In this document: positions 8,271-20,840 of the stretch, piece after piece
How the letters are laid out: every line of letters starts with the position of its first letter
How positions within the stretch are numbered: position 1 is the first letter of the stretch
Assembly (NCBI RefSeq): GCF_003985155.1
Contig: NZ_ML133688.1
Coordinates: 310,001 to 374,000 of the forward strand
DNA from: Rhizobium vallis
GTDB taxonomy: Bacteria; Pseudomonadota; Alphaproteobacteria; Rhizobiales; Rhizobiaceae
Direction of reading: 5' to 3'
Length of the DNA stretch: 64,000 nucleotides
Notes under the pieces: generated by a model
Databases searched by the model: none
What the model was told of the DNA's origin: nothing
What the model saw: only the letters and a program-made list of their open reading frames with translations
Made by a program: the position numbers and the translations under genes

Positions 8271-9680
8271 TTAGGCCGAATAGTACATATCATATTCGAC
8301 CGGATGCGGCGTCATTTCGAAGCGCATCACCTCAGCCATCTTCAGCTCGATGAACGCATCGATCTGGTCGTCGTCGAAGACGCCGCCCGCTGTCAGGAAC
8401 TTGCGGTCCTTGTCGAGGCTTTCCAGCGCTTCGCGCAGCGAACCGCAGACGGTCGGGATCTTCTTCAGTTCCTTTGGCGGCAGGTCGTAGAGATCCTTGT
8501 CCATGGCCTTGCCGGGATGGATCTTGTTCTTGATGCCGTCGAGGCCTGCCATCAGCATGGCGGCGAAGGCGAGGTAGGGGTTGGCGGTCGGATCCGGGAA
8601 GCGGACTTCGACGCGCTTTGCCTTCGGGTTGGAGCCGAACGGAATGCGGCAGGAAGCCGAACGGTTGCGGGCGGAGTATGCCAGCAGAACCGGTGCTTCA
8701 TAGCCCGGGACGAGACGCTTGTAGGAGTTCGTCGACGGGTTGGTGAAGGCGTTGATCGCCTTGGCATGCTTGATGATGCCGCCGATGTAGAAAAGGCAGC
8801 TCTCGGAAAGGCCCGCATATTCGTCGCCGGCAAAGGTCGGCTTGCCGCCCTTCCAGATCGACTGGTGCACGTGCATGCCCGAACCGTTGTCGCCGAAGAT
8901 CGGCTTCGGCATGAAGGTCGCGGTCTTGCCGTAGGCGTTCGCCACCTGATGCACGACATATTTGTAGATCTGCATCTTGTCGGCGTTGCGCACCAGCGTG
9001 TCGAACTTGATGCCGAGTTCGTGCTGCGCGGCGGCGACTTCATGGTGATGCTTTTCGACGACGACGCCCATCTCGGAGAGCACCGTCAGCATTTCCGAAC
9101 GCATGTCCTGGGCGCTGTCGACGGGCGGGACCGGGAAATAGCCGCCCTTGACGCGCGGGCGATGGCCGAGGTTGCCGGTTTCATAGTCTGTGTCGTCGTT
9201 CGACGGCAGTTCGGTCGAATCGAGCTTGAAGCCGGTATTGTAGGGATCGGCCTTGTACTTGACGTCGTCGAAGACGAAGAATTCGGCTTCCGGGCCGACG
9301 AAGATCGTGTCACCGATGCCGGATGCCTTGAGGTAGGCTTCGGCCTTCTTGGCGGTGCCGCGCGGATCGCGGTTATAGGCCTCGCCGGAGACCGGGTCGA
9401 GAATATCGCACATGATGACCATGGTCGACTGAGCGAAGAACGGGTCCATATGCACCGTCTCGGTATCGGGCATCAGCACCATGTCGGACTCGTTGATGGC
9501 CTTCCAGCCGCCGATCGAGGAGCCGTCGAACATCACGCCGTCAGCGAACATGTCTTCATCGACGCAGACGACGTCCATCGTCACATGCTGCAACTTGCCC
9601 TTCGGGTCGGTGAAACGCAGATCGACGAACTTCACGTCGTTTTCCTTGATCTGCTTCAGAATTTCGCTTGCGGTCGCCAT
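8271..9680 (-). CDS. glnA: Glutamine synthetase type I
   Basis: GlnA makes glutamine from glutamate, ammonia and ATP and is the main ammonium-assimilation enzyme. The 469-residue length is normal for GSI. Visible motifs are the N-terminal latch region, [25 protein letters not shown], the [13 protein letters not shown] metal/ATP region, [14 protein letters not shown], and NRSASCRIP. The adenylylation tyrosine is Y398 in LYDLPP, so the enzyme should be switched off by GlnE. The ATG at 9680 follows GGAGGAA; the frame continues to 9710 without a better start. It lies 90 bases behind glnB on the same strand, the standard rhizobial glnBA arrangement, transcribed from the sigma-54 promoter ahead of glnB. 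Confidence 0.98.
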   Translation of the reverse strand: MATASEILKQIKENDVKFVDLRFTDPKGKLQHVTMDVVCVDEDMFADGVMFDGSSIGGWKAINESDMVLMPDTETVHMDPFFAQSTMVIMCDILDPVSGEAYNRDPRGTAKKAEAYLKASGIGDTIFVGPEAEFFVFDDVKYKADPYNTGFKLDSTELPSNDDTDYETGNLGHRPRVKGGYFPVPPVDSAQDMRSEMLTVLSEMGVVVEKHHHEVAAAQHELGIKFDTLVRNADKMQIYKYVVHQVANAYGKTATFMPKPIFGDNGSGMHVHQSIWKGGKPTFAGDEYAGLSESCLFYIGGIIKHAKAINAFTNPSTNSYKRLVPGYEAPVLLAYSARNRSASCRIPFGSNPKAKRVEVRFPDPTANPYLAFAAMLMAGLDGIKNKIHPGKAMDKDLYDLPPKELKKIPTVCGSLREALESLDKDRKFLTAGGVFDDDQIDAFIELKMAEVMRFEMTPHPVEYDMYYSA

Positions 9681-9770
9681 TAAATACGTTCCTCCGATTT
9701 GCGATGACAATAGGTGGGGTGTTCGATTTGTGCGATGACGGTATCGGACTTTGCGCGGTTGGCAAAGTGG

Positions 9771-10250
<480 letters not shown>

Positions 10251-10325
10251 CTACGTCGTTTCGGTGACAGAAAAATAGAAAAACATCGTCCGTGGATCGA
10301 AACTGCATCGAAAGTCGAAAAAAAC

Positions 10326-10353
10326 ACATGTATTCGCAATTGCGAAAACATGT
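10326..10353. promoter_or_regulatory. 28-base near-perfect palindrome, likely operator
   Basis: A perfect 14-base core TTCGCAATTGCGAA (10333-10346) is flanked symmetrically by ACATGT on both sides (10326-10331, 10348-10353). Only the pair 10332/10347 fails. It lies about 100 bases ahead of the NAD(P)HX repair gene and about 140 bases upstream of the sigma-54 promoter of glnBA. The binding protein is not recognised. Confidence 0.55.
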
Positions 10354-10452
10354 CGCGAGTCGGTGAAAATATAGGCGAATGCTTAAATTATGTGCTTCAC
10401 TTTATTGCGTTGAGCGGTTGTTTTTTAGGCGTTTTTTCAATTGAATGGGGTG

Positions 10453-11922
10453 ATGAGCGATCTATCCGACCTTCTTCTCACGCCTGCTGAAATGGCGGCC
10501 GTCGACGCGGCCGCTGCGGCATCGGGGATCGATTCCTTCAGCCTGATGGAACGAGCGGGTTCTGCCATCGCCGCAGCCGTGTTGCGACTGCATCCCGGTG
10601 CTCAGCGCTTCGTTGTGCTCTGCGGCCCTGGCAACAATGGCGGCGATGCCTATGTCGCGGCAAGACATCTGCAAGAGAGCGGGGCAGCGCTCACACTTTT
10701 TCATCTTGGAGACCCCTCCAGGCTGAAGGGCGATGCCGCCCGCGCTCGCGCCGGCTGCGCATCCCAAGGTCAGGAGCTTGGCCTCTACCGGCCCGAACCC
10801 GGCGATGTCGTCATGGACGGCCTGTTCGGGGCGGGACTTGGCCGTGAGGTGCCGGCCGAGGTGCGCGCGCTGATCGGGCGCGTCACCGATGCGGGTATCC
10901 CGGTGCTCGCCATTGATCTGCCTTCCGGCCTTGATGGCCGCACCGGCAAGGTGCTGGGTGCTGCCTTCCGGGCGCAGAACACCATCACCTTCATGACGCG
11001 CAAGCCGGGCCATCTTTTGATGCCGGGCAGGGAACTTTGCGGTCATTTGGAGGTCTTTGACATCGGCATTCCCGCCCGCATCGTCCGGGCCGAGGCGGGC
11101 GGCGTCATTGTCGAGAACACTCCCGAGGCGTGGAAAGGCGTACTGCCGGCCGAGCAATTGGAAACCCACAAATACAAGCGCGGCCATTTGGTGGTGTTCT
11201 CAGGCGAGGCCGACAAGACGGGGGCCGCACGCATGTCGGCGATCTCGGGCCTGAAGGCCGGTGCCGGTCTGGTGACGATCGCAGCACCCGGCGCGGCAAT
11301 GGTCGCCAATGCCGCGCACCTGACAGCGATTATGCTGCATCCGGTCGACGACAAACCCCAGCTCGAAGGCTGGCTCGCCGACAAGCGGTTGCAGACCTTC
11401 GTCCTCGGTCCCGGTTTTGGCATTGGTGACAGAGCCCGCGGCTTTGTCTCGGCGCTTGCGGAACGCCACCTCGTGCTCGATGCGGATGGCATCTCCTCGT
11501 TCAAGGACGATCCTGATCAGCTTTTCGCTCTCTTTAAAGGTGAGCCGCGGCTGGTGCTGACGCCGCACGAGGGTGAATTCGCACGGCTCTTTCCCGATAT
11601 CGCCGGCGACGATGCGCTAGGCAAGGTGGATAAGGCGGTAGCCGCCGCCCGCCGCGCCAATGCCGCGATCGTCTATAAAGGGGCCGATACCGTTATCGCT
11701 TCCCCGGATGGCCGCGCGCTTATCAACACCAACGCCCCGGCCTGGCTTGCCACCGCCGGTTCCGGCGATGTGCTTGCTGGTATCATCGGCGGCTTGCTCG
11801 CCCAGGGGCTGCCGGCCTTCGAGGCGGCCGCCGCCGGCGTCTGGCTGCATGGAGAGGCCGGCCAGCGCGCCGGCAAGGGACTGACGGCGGAGGACCTCGC
11901 AGTCGAGGTGAGGCCGCTGTAG
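10453..11922 (+). CDS. nnr: Bifunctional NAD(P)HX epimerase/dehydratase
   Basis: Repairs hydrated NADH/NADPH. The N-terminal YjeF_N epimerase domain (about residues 1-210) carries GPGNNGGDAYVAARHL. The C-terminal ADP-dependent dehydratase domain (about 230-485) carries TPHEGEFARLF and the ribokinase-like GSGDVLAGIIGGLLAQG. The fused 489-residue form is the usual bacterial one. The frame opens at a TTG (10441), but the ATG at 10453 is the likeliest start; GTG at 10450 is an alternative, and the ribosome site (GGGG) is close. It diverges from glnBA, and its promoter region contains the 28-base palindrome. Confidence 0.95.
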   Translation: MSDLSDLLLTPAEMAAVDAAAAASGIDSFSLMERAGSAIAAAVLRLHPGAQRFVVLCGPGNNGGDAYVAARHLQESGAALTLFHLGDPSRLKGDAARARAGCASQGQELGLYRPEPGDVVMDGLFGAGLGREVPAEVRALIGRVTDAGIPVLAIDLPSGLDGRTGKVLGAAFRAQNTITFMTRKPGHLLMPGRELCGHLEVFDIGIPARIVRAEAGGVIVENTPEAWKGVLPAEQLETHKYKRGHLVVFSGEADKTGAARMSAISGLKAGAGLVTIAAPGAAMVANAAHLTAIMLHPVDDKPQLEGWLADKRLQTFVLGPGFGIGDRARGFVSALAERHLVLDADGISSFKDDPDQLFALFKGEPRLVLTPHEGEFARLFPDIAGDDALGKVDKAVAAARRANAAIVYKGADTVIASPDGRALINTNAPAWLATAGSGDVLAGIIGGLLAQGLPAFEAAAAGVWLHGEAGQRAGKGLTAEDLAVEVRPL

Positions 11923-11948
11923 ACTCGAGGGGCCAAATGTAGTCCGGC

Positions 11949-12755
11949 CTATTTCGCCAGCGTCTGCTGCAGGGCGATCGCCCCATGAGGCGCATTGATC
12001 TTGCCCTCATGGATCATGAAGGCGAAGACGTCGCGCGGCTCGGCCTTCACCTTACGATCCTTATCGATCAACGGCAGATCATCGGGAACCTTGCCTTCGG
12101 CCCAGATCTCGAGCCGTTTCGCCCAGGCCTTCAGGTCCTCGTCGGGATAGCAGGTCGGAATATCGTCCGATCCCTTCTGCAATCTGGCATAGACGAAATC
12201 AGCCGTGACGTCGGCGATCATCGGATATTCGAAATGTTCGGCGCAAACAGGCGCCACGCCGTATTTCGCAAGGAGCGCGACGAACTCGGGCACCTTGAAG
12301 GAATCGTGCCGCACCTCGACCACGTGTCGCAGCTTCAGCCCGTCCTGCTTTTCCGGCAGCAGCTTCAGGAAGGCTTCGAAATCCTCCGGCTCGAACTTCT
12401 TCGTCGGCGCGAACTGCCAGAGCAGGGGGCCGAGGTGATCGCCAAGCTCACTGATGCCGGACTGGAGGAACCGCTCCATCGATTCACCCGCTTCTGCCAG
12501 CACACGGCGATTGGTGACAAACCGCGTCGCTTTCAGTGAAAAGATGAAGCCATCGGGCACGTCAGCCGCCCACTTGGCGAAGACCGCAGGCTTCTGGGTG
12601 CTGTAATAGGTGCCGTTGACCTCGATGACCTTCAGCTGGCGGCTGGCATAATTCAGCTCGTCCTTCTGCTTCAGGTCATCGGGAAAGAAATGGCCGCGCC
12701 AGGGCTCGAAGGTCCAGCCGCCGATGCCGGTGCGGATAGTGCCGGATTTCGTCAT
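11949..12755 (-). CDS. DUF72 family protein
   Basis: A 268-residue DUF72 (YecE-type) TIM-barrel protein: IRTGIGGWTFEPWRGHFFP at the start, INGTYYSTQKP-like segment (VEVNGTYYSTQKPAVFAKWA), VEVRHDSF and FMIHEGK later. The biochemical function of DUF72 is not established. The frame extends to 12962, but the ATG at 12755 has a GGGAGG site and gives the family's normal N-terminus. Its first four bases overlap the end of the GNAT gene (ATGA), which itself overlaps uvrA, so the three are probably translated from one message. Confidence 0.9.
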   Translation of the reverse strand: MTKSGTIRTGIGGWTFEPWRGHFFPDDLKQKDELNYASRQLKVIEVNGTYYSTQKPAVFAKWAADVPDGFIFSLKATRFVTNRRVLAEAGESMERFLQSGISELGDHLGPLLWQFAPTKKFEPEDFEAFLKLLPEKQDGLKLRHVVEVRHDSFKVPEFVALLAKYGVAPVCAEHFEYPMIADVTADFVYARLQKGSDDIPTCYPDEDLKAWAKRLEIWAEGKVPDDLPLIDKDRKVKAEPRDVFAFMIHEGKINAPHGAIALQQTLAK

Positions 12756-13240
12756 GTCGTCCTCCCGTTCGCAGCCGTTCGGGCCGCATCGATCTCTTTC
12801 GTCATGTCGACGAGCGTCCATCCTGGCCGATAAGGGTTCGGCCGGCGACCCGTTTCCCGAAATCCGTAGGCGCCGTAGAGCGCGATGTTCCGCTCCATAC
12901 GCGCATTCGTATAAAGCCGGATTTCCGGCACGGTCCATTCCCGCGCCTTGCCTTCCAGCCAACGCAGCATCGAAAGCCCATGCCCGCCGCCCTGAAAGGC
13001 CGGCGAGACCGCAATGCTGAACAGCATGAGGTGATCGGAATACCGCTCGACCACCAGGAGCCCGGCCGTCTCGCCGCCGATCTCGCGCAGCCAGACCTCG
13101 CCGCGTTCAATCCGCGGCGCATAATCCTCCGTTACCGGGATCGGCGGAGCGCCGAGAAGCTCGGTATAGGGCAGGTAGGCGGCAGCTGTCAGCGTCGCGA
13201 TCGTTTCGAGATCATCGGGCGACGCTGGCCTCATCGTCAT
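12752..13240 (-). CDS. GNAT-family N-acetyltransferase
   Basis: A 162-residue acetyltransferase with the acetyl-CoA-binding motif A ([24 protein letters not shown]) and motif B ([24 protein letters not shown]). The substrate is unknown. The start at 13240 overlaps the uvrA stop by ATGA; a second ATG six bases on (13234) is possible. The long upstream extension of the frame lies inside uvrA in another register and is not real. Double overlap with uvrA and the DUF72 gene indicates translational coupling. Confidence 0.88.
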   Translation of the reverse strand: MTMRPASPDDLETIATLTAAAYLPYTELLGAPPIPVTEDYAPRIERGEVWLREIGGETAGLLVVERYSDHLMLFSIAVSPAFQGGGHGLSMLRWLEGKAREWTVPEIRLYTNARMERNIALYGAYGFRETGRRPNPYRPGWTLVDMTKEIDAARTAANGRTT

Positions 13241-16158
13241 TCCGCCGCAACCGCCTTCTTCGCCGGCCGCCGCTCCAGCAACTCCTTCAGGAATTGCCCG
13301 GTATAGGACCGCTTCTCCTTGACGATCGCCTCGGGCGTGCCGGTCGCAACAATCTCGCCGCCGCCGTCGCCACCTTCGGGGCCGAAATCGAGCACCCAAT
13401 CGGCTGTCTTGATGACCTCGAGATTGTGCTCGATCACCACCACCGAATTGCCCTGGTTGACCAGTTCGTGCAGCATCTCGAGCAGCTTGGCGACGTCGTG
13501 GAAATGCAGGCCGGTGGTCGGTTCGTCGAGAATGTAGAGCGTGCGTCCCGTCGAGCGTTTCGACAGTTCCTTGGCGAGCTTGACGCGCTGCGCCTCACCG
13601 CCCGAGAGCGTATTGGCCTGCTGACCGACCTTGATGTAGCCGAGACCGACATCCTTCAGCGATTGCAGCTTGTCGCGCACGGCGGGTACTGCCGCGAAGA
13701 AATCGACACCTTCCTCCACCGTCATGTCGAGCACGTCGGCGATCGACTTGTGCTTGAAGGTGACGTCGAGCGTCTCTCTGTTATAGCGCTTGCCGTGGCA
13801 GACGTCGCAGGTGACGTAGACATCAGGCAGGAAGTGCATCTCGATCTTAATGACGCCGTCGCCCTGGCAGGCTTCGCAGCGCCCGCCCTTGACGTTGAAG
13901 GAGAAGCGGCCCGGCTGGTAGCCGCGCGCCTTGGCTTCCGGCAGGCCGGCGAACCAGTCGCGGATCGGCGTGAAGGCGCCGGTATAGGTCGCCGGATTTG
14001 AGCGCGGCGTGCGGCCGATCGGCGACTGGTCGATGTCGATCACCTTGTCGATATGCTCGAAACCGTCGATACGATCGTGATCGGCCGGGTTTTCACGGGC
14101 GCCCATGACCCGCCTTGCCGCCGATTTATAAAGCGTCTCGATCAGGAAGGTGGATTTGCCGCCGCCGGAGACGCCGGTCACCGCCGTGAAGACGCCGAGC
14201 GGGATCGATGCCGTGACGTTCTTCAGATTGTTGCCGCGCGCGCCGATCACCTTGATCTCGCGGCCCTTCTTCGGCTTGCGGCGCTCATCGGGAATTGGCA
14301 CGCCGAGTTCGCCAGAGAGATATTTGCCGGTCAGCGACTTCGGATTGTCCATGATGTCCTGCGGCGTGCCATGCGCAATGACCTCACCGCCATGAATGCC
14401 GGCTGCCGGGCCGATATCGACCACGTCGTCGGCCGTCAGGATCGCATCCTCGTCATGTTCGACGACGATCACGGTATTGCCGATGTCGCGCAGGTGCTTT
14501 AGCGTGTCGAGCAGCCGGGCATTGTCGCGCTGATGCAGGCCGATCGACGGCTCGTCGAGCACGTAGAGCACGCCCGTCAACCCCGAGCCGATCTGCGAGG
14601 CGAGACGGATGCGCTGGCTCTCGCCACCCGACAAGGTGCCTGAATTGCGCGACAGGCTGAGATATTCCAGGCCGACATCGTTGAGAAAGCGCAACCGGTC
14701 GCGGATTTCCTTGAGGATGCGGACGGCGATTTCGTTCTGTTTGGCGTTGAAGCTTGCCGGCAGCGTCTCGAACCAGTCGCGGGCGACGCGGATCGACATC
14801 GCGGTCACTTCGCCGATATGCAGCGTGTCGATCTTCACCGCTAAGGCCTCCGGCTTCAGGCGGAAGCCGTTACAGGAAGGGCAGGGGGCCGCTGACATGA
14901 AGCGCTCGATATCCTCACGCGCCCAGGCGGAATCCGTCTCCTTCCAGCGGCGCTCGAGATTGGTGATGATGCCCTCGAAATTCTTCTGCGTCGTGTAGGA
15001 GCGGGCGCCGTCGGCATAGTGGAATTCGATCTTGTCCTCGGTACCATTGAGGATGACGTCCTTGGCCTGGTCAGAAAGATCGTTCCAGCGGGTGCCGAGC
15101 TTGAAGCCGTAATGCTTTCCGAGCGCTTCCAGCGTCTGATTGTAATAAGGCGAGGTCGACTTGGCCCAGGGCGCGATCGCCCCGTCGCGCAGCGTCCGCT
15201 CGGGCTCGGGCACGATCAGGTCGGCATCGATCTTCTGCTGCGCGCCGAGGCCGTCGCAGGTCGGGCAGGCGCCGAAGGGGTTGTTGAACGAGAAGAGCCT
15301 GGGTTCGATCTCCGGAATGGTGAAGCCGGAAACCGGGCAGGCGAACTTCTCCGAAAATAGCACGCGCTCATGCGTCTCGTTCAGCGACTTGTTGGCCGAG
15401 CCGCCGGCCGAAGTCTCTTCGGGCGGCAGCGGCTTGTCGGCGAACTCGGCGACTGCCAGCCCGTCGGCGAGTTTCAGGCAGGTCTCCAGGCTGTCCGCCA
15501 GGCGCGACGACACATCCGAGCGCACGACGATGCGATCGACCACCACGTCGATGTCGTGCTTGTATTTCTTGTCGAGCGTTGGCGCCTCGGCGATCTCGTA
15601 GAACTGGCCGTCGACCTTGACGCGCTGGAAGCCCTTCTTCATGAGCTCCGCCAGTTCCTTCTTGTATTCGCCCTTGCGCCCACGCACGAGCGGCGCGAGG
15701 ATATAAAGGCGGGTGCCCTCGCCGAAATCGAGGATACGGTCGACCATCTGGCTGACGGTCTGGCTCTCGATCGGCAGACCGGTCGCCGGCGAATAGGGGA
15801 CGCCGACGCGGGCAAAAAGCAGGCGCATATAGTCGTAGATCTCGGTGACGGTGCCGACCGTCGAACGCGGGTTGCGCGAGGTGGTCTTCTGCTCGATCGA
15901 GATTGCCGGCGACAGCCCGTCGATCTGGTCGACGTCGGGCTTCTGCATCATTTCGAGGAACTGCCGGGCATAGGCCGACAGGCTCTCGACATAGCGCCGC
16001 TGGCCCTCGGCATAGATCGTGTCGAAGGCGAGCGAGGATTTGCCCGAGCCGGAAAGCCCGGTCATGACGATCAGCTTGTTGCGCGGCAGATCCAGATCGA
16101 TGCCCTTGAGATTGTGCTCGCGCGCACCGCGGATGGAGATCGTCTTCAGTTCGCTCAT
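13237..16158 (-). CDS. uvrA: Excinuclease ABC subunit A
   Basis: UvrA is the damage-recognition ATPase of nucleotide excision repair. All 973 residues are present. Two ABC modules are visible: Walker [13 protein letters not shown] (near residue 34) and [13 protein letters not shown] (near 660), signatures [14 protein letters not shown] and [15 protein letters not shown], and Walker [10 protein letters not shown] and ILDEPTTGL. Zinc-binding cysteine sets appear at CPVSG...CPTC and at CEACQGDG...CDVCHG. It is read divergently from ssb, and a LexA box lies 124 bases upstream of the start. It is the first gene of a coupled uvrA-GNAT-DUF72 unit. Confidence 0.98.
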   Translation of the reverse strand: MSELKTISIRGAREHNLKGIDLDLPRNKLIVMTGLSGSGKSSLAFDTIYAEGQRRYVESLSAYARQFLEMMQKPDVDQIDGLSPAISIEQKTTSRNPRSTVGTVTEIYDYMRLLFARVGVPYSPATGLPIESQTVSQMVDRILDFGEGTRLYILAPLVRGRKGEYKKELAELMKKGFQRVKVDGQFYEIAEAPTLDKKYKHDIDVVVDRIVVRSDVSSRLADSLETCLKLADGLAVAEFADKPLPPEETSAGGSANKSLNETHERVLFSEKFACPVSGFTIPEIEPRLFSFNNPFGACPTCDGLGAQQKIDADLIVPEPERTLRDGAIAPWAKSTSPYYNQTLEALGKHYGFKLGTRWNDLSDQAKDVILNGTEDKIEFHYADGARSYTTQKNFEGIITNLERRWKETDSAWAREDIERFMSAAPCPSCNGFRLKPEALAVKIDTLHIGEVTAMSIRVARDWFETLPASFNAKQNEIAVRILKEIRDRLRFLNDVGLEYLSLSRNSGTLSGGESQRIRLASQIGSGLTGVLYVLDEPSIGLHQRDNARLLDTLKHLRDIGNTVIVVEHDEDAILTADDVVDIGPAAGIHGGEVIAHGTPQDIMDNPKSLTGKYLSGELGVPIPDERRKPKKGREIKVIGARGNNLKNVTASIPLGVFTAVTGVSGGGKSTFLIETLYKSAARRVMGARENPADHDRIDGFEHIDKVIDIDQSPIGRTPRSNPATYTGAFTPIRDWFAGLPEAKARGYQPGRFSFNVKGGRCEACQGDGVIKIEMHFLPDVYVTCDVCHGKRYNRETLDVTFKHKSIADVLDMTVEEGVDFFAAVPAVRDKLQSLKDVGLGYIKVGQQANTLSGGEAQRVKLAKELSKRSTGRTLYILDEPTTGLHFHDVAKLLEMLHELVNQGNSVVVIEHNLEVIKTADWVLDFGPEGGDGGGEIVATGTPEAIVKEKRSYTGQFLKELLERRPAKKAVAAE

Positions 16159-16281
16159 CGTCTCAGCTTTGGTCCTTTGGATAACAGCCCTTATTTAGTG
16201 ATGCCGACCGGCGAGTCGAGGCTGAATGTCAACTAGGGTCAAGGTTTTCGATTCTGTTGACAGGATCATACGGATAAACTA

Positions 16282-16296
16282 GAACAAATAAAGAAC
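16282..16296. promoter_or_regulatory. LexA (SOS) box between uvrA and ssb
   Basis: GAACAAATAAAGAAC reads GTTC-N7-GTTC on the minus strand, an exact match to the alphaproteobacterial LexA-binding consensus. It lies 124 bases from the uvrA start and 145 bases from the ssb start, so it may control both divergent genes. Confidence 0.85.
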
Positions 16297-16440
16297 AAAA
16301 TTCCTGATGAATGCATGCGGCTTTCTGATGGGATAAACATGTGGATTAAAGGCCGTTCACGCGCATCGGCGGCCCTCTATGGTTTAAGGTGCGCTGATCG
16401 ATTAACGCCGCCGGGCAGGGCGGCAGGCAGGGTGAGAAGC

Positions 16441-16965
16441 ATGGCTGGTAGCGTAAACAAGGTAATTCTGGTTGGAAACGTGGGTGCAGACCCCGAAATC
16501 CGCCGCACTCAGGATGGCCGGCCGATCGCCAATCTTCGTATCGCGACCTCGGAAACCTGGCGCGACCGAAATTCCGGCGAGCGCCGCGAGAAGACCGAAT
16601 GGCACACTGTCGTCGTCTTCAACGAGGGCCTCTGCAAGGTCGTTGAGCAATATGTAAAGAAGGGCGCCAAGCTCTATATCGAAGGCCAATTGCAGACCCG
16701 CAAGTGGCAGGATCAGCAGGGCCAGGACCGCTACTCGACGGAAGTCGTGCTGCAGGGCTTCAGCTCGACGCTGACGATGCTCGACGGCCGCGGCGAAGGC
16801 GGTGGCGCGAGCTCCGGCTTCGGCGGCGGTCGTGGCGGCGGCGCTGGCGGCAACGATTATGGCGACGACTACGGCGCCCCGGCGCCCTCTTCATCGCCAA
16901 GCCGCGGTGGCGGCAGTGGCGGCGGCAACTTCTCGCGGGATCTCGACGACGACATCCCGTTCTGA
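16441..16965 (+). CDS. ssb: Single-stranded DNA-binding protein
   Basis: A 174-residue SSB that coats single-stranded DNA in replication, repair and recombination. The OB fold occupies residues ~1-112 ([19 protein letters not shown], then [10 protein letters not shown] and [17 protein letters not shown]). A glycine-rich disordered linker follows and ends in the conserved acidic tip DDDIPF that recruits partner proteins. The frame opens at 16315, but MAGSVNKV at 16441 is the family start, preceded by GGGTGAGAAGC. It is probably SOS-regulated with uvrA through the shared LexA box. A strong terminator follows. Confidence 0.97.
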   Translation: MAGSVNKVILVGNVGADPEIRRTQDGRPIANLRIATSETWRDRNSGERREKTEWHTVVVFNEGLCKVVEQYVKKGAKLYIEGQLQTRKWQDQQGQDRYSTEVVLQGFSSTLTMLDGRGEGGGASSGFGGGRGGGAGGNDYGDDYGAPAPSSSPSRGGGSGGGNFSRDLDDDIPF

Positions 16966-16998
16966 TCGACCGCCTTTTGTGGTTTTATGAAAGACCTG

Positions 16999-17036
16999 AG
17001 AGCATGATGTCTTGGACGACGTCATGCTCTTTTTCT
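16999..17036 (+). terminator. Rho-independent terminator after ssb
   Basis: Thirteen-base stem with a single wobble (arms 16999-17011 and 17018-17030, AGAGCATGATGTC and GACGTCATGCTCT), a 6-base loop, then a T-rich tract CTTTTTCTTT. Confidence 0.88.
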
Positions 17037-17062
17037 TTGATTTCGCGGCAGCTGCCCCGTCG

Positions 17063-17710
17063 TTAGTGCGGCGTCGCGCTGATGAGATTGAGCGCCGCTT
17101 TCGCGCCGTCCACGACGAATTGCACCGCGAGGGCAGCGAGGATGACGCCGAGGAGGCGTGTCAGGATCGCCCGGCCGGTGACGCCGAGGAAACGGTCGAG
17201 TCTGTCGGCGATCAGCAGCATCAGCAGTGTCAGCAACAGATTGGCGGCGATGACGGCGATCAGCTGTGCTTTTCCGACTGATGTCGCCAGCGTCCCCGCC
17301 AGGAGGATCGTCGCCGAGATCGCACCCGGACCGGCAATCAGCGGCAAGGCGAGGGGAAAGACGGCGATATTCTCGATATGATCCTTGGTGACGGCCGCCT
17401 CGGAGGCCTTCTCCTTGCGCTCCTGTCGCCGCTCGAACACCATCTCGAAAGCGATCCAGAAGAGCAGCAATCCGCCGGCGATGCGGAAGGCGCCGATCGA
17501 AATCCCGAGCACGCCGAGCACGCTTGCTCCGAACAAGGCGAAGACGGCCAGGATGATGAAGGCGATGGTCGAACCACGCAGCGCCACCTGGGTGCGCTCG
17601 GCCCGGCTCATGCCCGTCGTCAGCCCCAGGAAGATCGGTGCGAGCCCCGGCGGATCGATGGTGACGAGCAGCGTCGTGAAGGCGTTGATCAATTGGTCGG
17701 CGCTTGCCAT
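17063..17710 (-). CDS. MarC-family integral membrane protein
   Basis: A 215-residue inner-membrane protein with about six hydrophobic segments, starting LINAFTTLLVTIDPPGLAPIFLGLT, followed by GISIGAFRIAGGLLLFWIAFEMVF and PLALPLIAGPGAISATILLAG, all typical of MarC/YchE. Family function is unclear; the early link to multiple antibiotic resistance was withdrawn. The frame extends to 17833, but the ATG at 17710 has a GGAGAG site and starts the first helix correctly. It converges on ssb and diverges from gyrA. Confidence 0.9.
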   Translation of the reverse strand: MASADQLINAFTTLLVTIDPPGLAPIFLGLTTGMSRAERTQVALRGSTIAFIILAVFALFGASVLGVLGISIGAFRIAGGLLLFWIAFEMVFERRQERKEKASEAAVTKDHIENIAVFPLALPLIAGPGAISATILLAGTLATSVGKAQLIAVIAANLLLTLLMLLIADRLDRFLGVTGRAILTRLLGVILAALAVQFVVDGAKAALNLISATPH

Positions 17711-17855
17711 CGTCTCTCCGGAACCCCATATAGGTGCGTGGTTTTTTATGATTGTGAAGCGGGGATTCCGATTTGGCAAATATCCCGCGGCGGCCCGGGG
17801 CGGATTTGTCCGGTCCGGCCGCGCAACTCGCATGTATTACCCTTTTTAAGCCGCA

Positions 17856-17902
17856 AAAGCCTGTTCAAAACGCCCTGTGAAATTGGCGCGGGAACAGGCT
17901 TT
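17856..17902. promoter_or_regulatory. Large imperfect stem-loop upstream of gyrA
   Basis: Perfect 11-base arms AAAGCCTGTTC (17856-17866) and GAACAGGCTTT (17892-17902) enclose an inner CGCC/GGCG pair (17871-17874, 17885-17888). The structure ends 45 bases ahead of the gyrA start. It could form a leader hairpin or a cruciform. No T-run follows, so it is not an obvious terminator. Confidence 0.45.
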
Positions 17903-17947
17903 CCGCTATAAATCTTCAAGTGATTCTAGAAGAGATCGTGATCTGTT

Positions 17948-20746
<2,799 letters not shown>

Positions 20747-20766
20747 TTCGCTGCATTGTCATTCTG

Positions 20767-20797
20767 AACCGGGCGGCCCCTGCCGCCCGGTTTTTTA
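20767..20797 (+). terminator. Rho-independent terminator after gyrA
   Basis: Eleven-base perfect stem AACCGGGCGGC / GCCGCCCGGTT (20767-20777, 20782-20792), 4-base loop, ending in a TTTTTTATT tract. Cleanly separates gyrA from the next operon. Confidence 0.92.
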
Positions 20798-20840
20798 TTG
20801 CGCTATGAAGGACTTGCCGATTCATCCGAGGGGGAATGTT

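Noticed and set aside
8304..9683. 459-codon open frame antisense to glnA.
   Set aside because: Fully antisense to a highly conserved gene with all motifs intact; no ribosome site or domain.
17720..17744. GGAAC-N16-GTTT in the marC-gyrA gap, resembling an EcfG promoter.
   Set aside because: The -10 element is poor and the site is over 200 bases from gyrA, a housekeeping gene not expected in that regulon.
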